Origin: Streptomyces sp. SLBN-118
GTDB taxonomy: Bacteria > Actinomycetota > Actinomycetes > Streptomycetales > Streptomycetaceae
Direction of reading: 5' to 3'
Assembly (NCBI RefSeq): GCF_006715635.1
Contig: NZ_VFNP01000001.1
Span: forward strand, 3,534,001 to 3,598,000
Length of the DNA stretch: 64,000 bases
The notes beneath the pieces were generated by a model that saw only the letters and a list, made by a program, of their open reading frames with translations, had not been told where the DNA came from and did no database searches. Positions within the stretch are counted from its first letter, which is position 1. The number at the start of each line of letters is the position of its first letter. The translations under genes were made by a program, and so were the position numbers. Shown here piece by piece: positions 62,720-64,000 of this stretch.

Positions 62720-64000
62720 ATGACTGAGATCACCGACTCCACGCCGGAGCTGCCGGGCACGCCGGAGCTGCCCGGCATGCCCGACTGGGAGAAGCGCTTC
62801 CGCGCGCCGCGCGTTTCCCTGCCCGACTGGGCGGAGGACGCACCGCACCGCTCGCTCTTCGTGTCCAACGCCACCGGGACCTACGAGCTGTACGCCTGGG
62901 ACCGGGCGACGGGCGAGCAGCGGCAGGCGACGGACCGGCCCAATGGCACGACGGACGGGGTGCTCTCCCCCGACGGCGCGTCGATCTTGTGGTTCTCGGA
63001 CACCGACGGCGACGAGTTCGGCGTCTGGATGCGCCAGCCCTTCGGCGGTGGGGACGACGAGCCCGCCGCGCCGGGCCTCGGACCCTCCTATCCGGCGGGT
63101 CTGGCCATCGGCCGGGACGGCACCTCGGTGGTCGGCCGCTCGACCGACGAGGACGGCACGACGATTCACGTCGTACGCAAGGACGCGGAGCCGGCCGAGA
63201 TCTACCGGCACCGGGAGTCCGCCGGGGTCGGCGATCTGTCGCACGACGGGACGCTGATCGCGATCGAGCACACCGAGCACGGGGACGCGATGCACTCGGC
63301 GCTGCGAGTGGTACGCCTCGACGGCAGCCCCGTCTGCGAGCTGGACGACACAAAGGGGGGCACTGAGGAACTGGGGCTTGAGGTCCTCGGTTTCGCTCCG
63401 GTGGACGGGGACACCCGGCTGCTCGTCGGGCATCAGCGGCGCGGCCGTTGGGAGCCGATGATCTGGGACGTCGCATCGGGCGAGGAGACCGATCTCGCGA
63501 TCGACCTGCCGGGCGATGTGAACGCCGAGTGGTATCCGGACGGCTCGGGGCTGCTGGTCGCGCACAGCTTCGAGGCACGCGGCGAGCTGTGGCGGTACGA
63601 CCTGGCGACGCGGGAGCTGGTGCGGATCGAGACGCCGGCCGGTTCGGTCTCGGGTGCGACGGCCCGGCCGGGCGGGGAGGTGGAGTACCTGTGGTCCTCG
63701 GCCGCGCTGCCGCCCCAGGTCCGCTCGACATCGGGCGGTGTCGTGCTCGATCCCCCGGGCATGAAGGCGCCGGAATCGGTGCCGGTCGAGGATGCCTGGG
63801 TGGAGGGGCCGGGCGGCCGGATCCACGCGCTGGTGCAGAGGCCGGCGGGTGCGACGGGCCCGCTGCCGACCGTCTTTGAGATCCACGGCGGCCCGACCTG
63901 GCACGACAGCGACGAATTCGCGGCGGGCCCGGCGGCGTGGGTCGACCACGGATACGCGGTCGTACGGGTCAACTACCGCGGCTCGACTGGGTACGGCCGG
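62720..64000 (+). CDS. S9 (prolyl oligopeptidase-family) peptidase, 3' end cut by window
   Basis: ATG at 62720 opens a frame that runs to the window end (427 residues). The N-terminal half is a beta-propeller (repeated blades such as LFVSNATGTYELYAWDRATGEQ and LLVAHSFEARGELWRYDLATRELV). From about residue 380 the alpha/beta-hydrolase domain begins with PTVFEIHGGPTWHD and VVRVNYRGSTGYGR, as in acylaminoacyl peptidases. The catalytic Ser, Asp and His lie beyond the edge. A short PGTPELPGMPDWE repeat-like head precedes the propeller. Confidence 0.9.
   Translation, partial: MTEITDSTPELPGTPELPGMPDWEKRFRAPRVSLPDWAEDAPHRSLFVSNATGTYELYAWDRATGEQRQATDRPNGTTDGVLSPDGASILWFSDTDGDEFGVWMRQPFGGGDDEPAAPGLGPSYPAGLAIGRDGTSVVGRSTDEDGTTIHVVRKDAEPAEIYRHRESAGVGDLSHDGTLIAIEHTEHGDAMHSALRVVRLDGSPVCELDDTKGGTEELGLEVLGFAPVDGDTRLLVGHQRRGRWEPMIWDVASGEETDLAIDLPGDVNAEWYPDGSGLLVAHSFEARGELWRYDLATRELVRIETPAGSVSGATARPGGEVEYLWSSAALPPQVRSTSGGVVLDPPGMKAPESVPVEDAWVEGPGGRIHALVQRPAGATGPLPTVFEIHGGPTWHDSDEFAAGPAAWVDHGYAVVRVNYRGSTGYGR

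Noticed and set aside
1..64000. CRISPR array, insertion sequence or biosynthetic gene cluster
   Set aside because: No regular repeat-spacer series, transposase motif or modular synthase was found; the only PPTase stands alone.

Overview
The window is high-GC actinobacterial chromosome with strong third-position GC bias, many GTG starts and translationally coupled genes. Gene content (bldG with its anti-sigma partner, wblA, a Tad-like pilus operon with ssd, crp, hppA) points to Streptomyces. From memory, the gene order matches the SCO354x-358x core region of S. coelicolor, and much of it is also collinear with Mycobacterium tuberculosis Rv3644c-Rv3682 (holB, topA, helicase, pilus/ssd, HAD, acs, ephE-like, marP, NUDIX, nth, crp, MBL, RidA, two ArsA/Get3-like ATPases, WhiB-like, PBP). 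Most of the window is therefore ancient core chromosome.

Layout. 1-10.8 kb (minus): a secreted S33-type hydrolase lipoprotein cut by the left edge, DNA polymerase III delta', a membrane-domain/thymidylate-kinase/coiled-coil fusion, topoisomerase I, a small membrane protein and a methyltransferase. 10.9-15.4 kb (minus): a small lipoprotein, the proton-pumping pyrophosphatase HppA, and the developmental switch pair (HATPase anti-sigma factor and BldG). A MrfA/YprA-like helicase diverges from bldG. 17.8-22.8 kb (minus): a Tad-like pilus operon (ssd, tadA, tadB, tadC, Flp-like pilin, two TadE-like genes), with a clear 6C RNA upstream on the same strand. 23.2-26.4 kb: a HAD phosphatase, a convergent intergenic region that probably holds the 6S-like RNA scr3559, a degenerate Fic-fold protein and a ParA/CooC-like ATPase.

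26.4-35.7 kb: a NodB-like lipoprotein, a SulP-carbonic anhydrase fusion, acetyl-CoA synthetase, NhaA (with iron-box-like elements upstream), a holin-like membrane protein and an EphE-like hydrolase. 36.2-39.1 kb (minus): MarP-type protease, NUDIX, endonuclease III. 39.3-42.9 kb: Crp, an SPFH protein, an MBL-fold hydrolase and a second NUDIX protein. 42.9-44.4 kb: a PQQ sugar dehydrogenase/PEBP fusion that looks like a pseudogene because its 5' end has an internal deletion and frameshift. 44.7-51.3 kb: RidA, DUF4177, two Get3-like ATPases, WblA, a class A PBP and a YqeY protein. 51.5-55.3 kb: two GT-C glycosyltransferases, a metallophosphoesterase and tRNA-Pro(CGG).

55.3-64 kb is more accessory in character. 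It holds a short orphan ORF, a TetR/TetX-like flavin monooxygenase pair with twin palindromic operators, a ClC-type channel, a small membrane protein, a K+ channel, TerD, a Sfp-type phosphopantetheinyl transferase, a SnoaL-like protein, and an S9 peptidase cut by the right edge. The less usual points are the two structured RNAs flanking the pilus/HAD/pseudo-Fic module, the three-part Tmk fusion with an exact 36-bp duplication, the disrupted sugar dehydrogenase, the iron-box-like elements in front of nhaA, and the putative tetracycline-destructase-like cassette.
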